This document shows positions 63,686 to 64,000 of a stretch of DNA of 64,000 bases, piece after piece (position 1 is the stretch's first letter; the number at the start of each line of letters is the position of its first letter). A program made the translations under genes and the position numbers. The DNA comes from Bacteroidales bacterium (GTDB taxonomy: Bacteria; Bacteroidota; Bacteroidia; Bacteroidales; ML635J-15), in the NCBI GenBank assembly GCA_017620015.1, contig JAFZRE010000025.1, positions 62,001 through 126,000 of the forward strand, in the 5' to 3' direction. The notes under the pieces are model-generated. The model was given only the letters and a program-made list of their open reading frames with translations, was not told where the DNA came from and made no database searches.

Positions 63686-64000
63686 ATGAAAGTAGCAGAA
63701 GGAAAGTTGGTAAAAGTCGCATACGACTTGTTCCTTGATGGTTATAATAAGGAACTTGCATACTCTACGAAGAATGAAGAAGACGGCTCGGGCTGCATTG
63801 AATTTGAATGTGGCAAGGGTGAACTTTTGGAGCCTATGGAGGCAAAACTTGTCGGAATGGAGCCTGGACAGGAGTTCAAGTTTATGATTCCGAAGGATGA
63901 GGCATACGGCGACATCGATGAGGATTTGTTCATTGGTTTCCCGAAATCGGAGTTCATTGACGAGACTGGTGCCGAGGATATGCCCGAGGAAGGCGACATT
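63686..64000 (+). CDS. FKBP/SlyD-type peptidyl-prolyl isomerase, 3'-truncated
   Basis: The first 105 codons of an FKBP-type prolyl isomerase, cut off by the window end. It opens MKVAEGKLVKVAYDLFLDGY, then has LVGMEPGQEFKFMIPKDEAYGDIDEDLF, the end of the first FKBP strand set and the start of the inserted flap domain that marks the SlyD subgroup. The following FPKSEFIDE is typical of the flap. The ATG is the only sensible start; about 170 bp of A+T-rich sequence, including the hairpin at 63537-63579, separates it from the previous gene. It likely acts as a cytosolic folding helper. Confidence 0.88.
   Translation, partial: MKVAEGKLVKVAYDLFLDGYNKELAYSTKNEEDGSGCIEFECGKGELLEPMEAKLVGMEPGQEFKFMIPKDEAYGDIDEDLFIGFPKSEFIDETGAEDMPEEGDI

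Overview
The window looks like a piece of chromosome from a Bacteroidota bacterium, most likely order Bacteroidales. The clues are two TonB-dependent receptors, a DUF4249 lipoprotein, substrates carrying both type A and type B type IX secretion (T9SS) sorting domains, a BatA-type protein, FISUMP domains, a PgpH-type c-di-AMP phosphodiesterase, and many promoters with the Bacteroidetes -7 box TAnnTTTG. The genus cannot be named from the sequence. No rRNA, tRNA, CRISPR array, prophage or intact insertion sequence was seen. Both ends cut a gene: a TonB-dependent receptor at the left and an FKBP/SlyD-type prolyl isomerase at the right.

Layout: 1-2.6 kb, receptor plus DUF4249 lipoprotein; 2.6-5.4 kb, ligA and a cytidylate-kinase-like gene on the minus strand; 5.4-5.8 kb, a small inverted-repeat element with a 9-bp target duplication; 5.8-13.2 kb, PgpH-like protein, TonB receptor, OmpH-like protein, glycosyltransferase, small FISUMP protein; 13.3-17.3 kb (minus), htpG, a repeat-filled gap, then a two-gene operon of an exported protein and a membrane-anchored receiver domain; 17.6-23.1 kb, the mreB-mreC-mreD-mrdA-rodA elongasome operon; 23.4-26.4 kb, iorA-iorB and a GH25-like lipoprotein; 26.5-31.3 kb, BatA-type protein, rplS, a membrane protein, RNase Z, DUF3109; 31.3-32.8 kb (minus), an epimerase fused to a zinc-finger-like tail.

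From 32.9 to 37.7 kb lie two tandem paralogous lipoproteins (FISUMP - three InlB-type repeats - FISUMP). The first ends in a GC-rich, NNC-codon-rich segment followed directly by a large hairpin with a GGTA tetraloop. This resembles the variable region and downstream hairpin of a diversity-generating retroelement (DGR) target, although no reverse transcriptase or template repeat is present here. From 38.1 to 41.9 kb (minus) is an operon of a long-chain acyl-CoA synthetase, a degenerate FGE-fold protein and a PBP4-type peptidase. From 42.2 to 45.2 kb is a LytTR regulator overlapping mtnA, a class II aldolase and a lipoprotein, a likely salvage unit for methylthioribose or 5-deoxyribose phosphates.

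From 45.2 to 53.5 kb (minus) lie a GT4 glycosyltransferase, ogt, an alanine:cation symporter and a giant T9SS type B surface protein. From 53.9 to 57.4 kb (minus) are an exported protein of unknown function and a T9SS type A protein. From 57.6 kb to the end (plus) are a C69 dipeptidase, ornithine aminotransferase, dnaX (with a possible -1 frameshift site), a nucleoside-recognition membrane protein and the truncated FKBP. Intergenic gaps are unusually rich in palindromes and short degenerate repeats, and some of these have become coding or sit against promoters.
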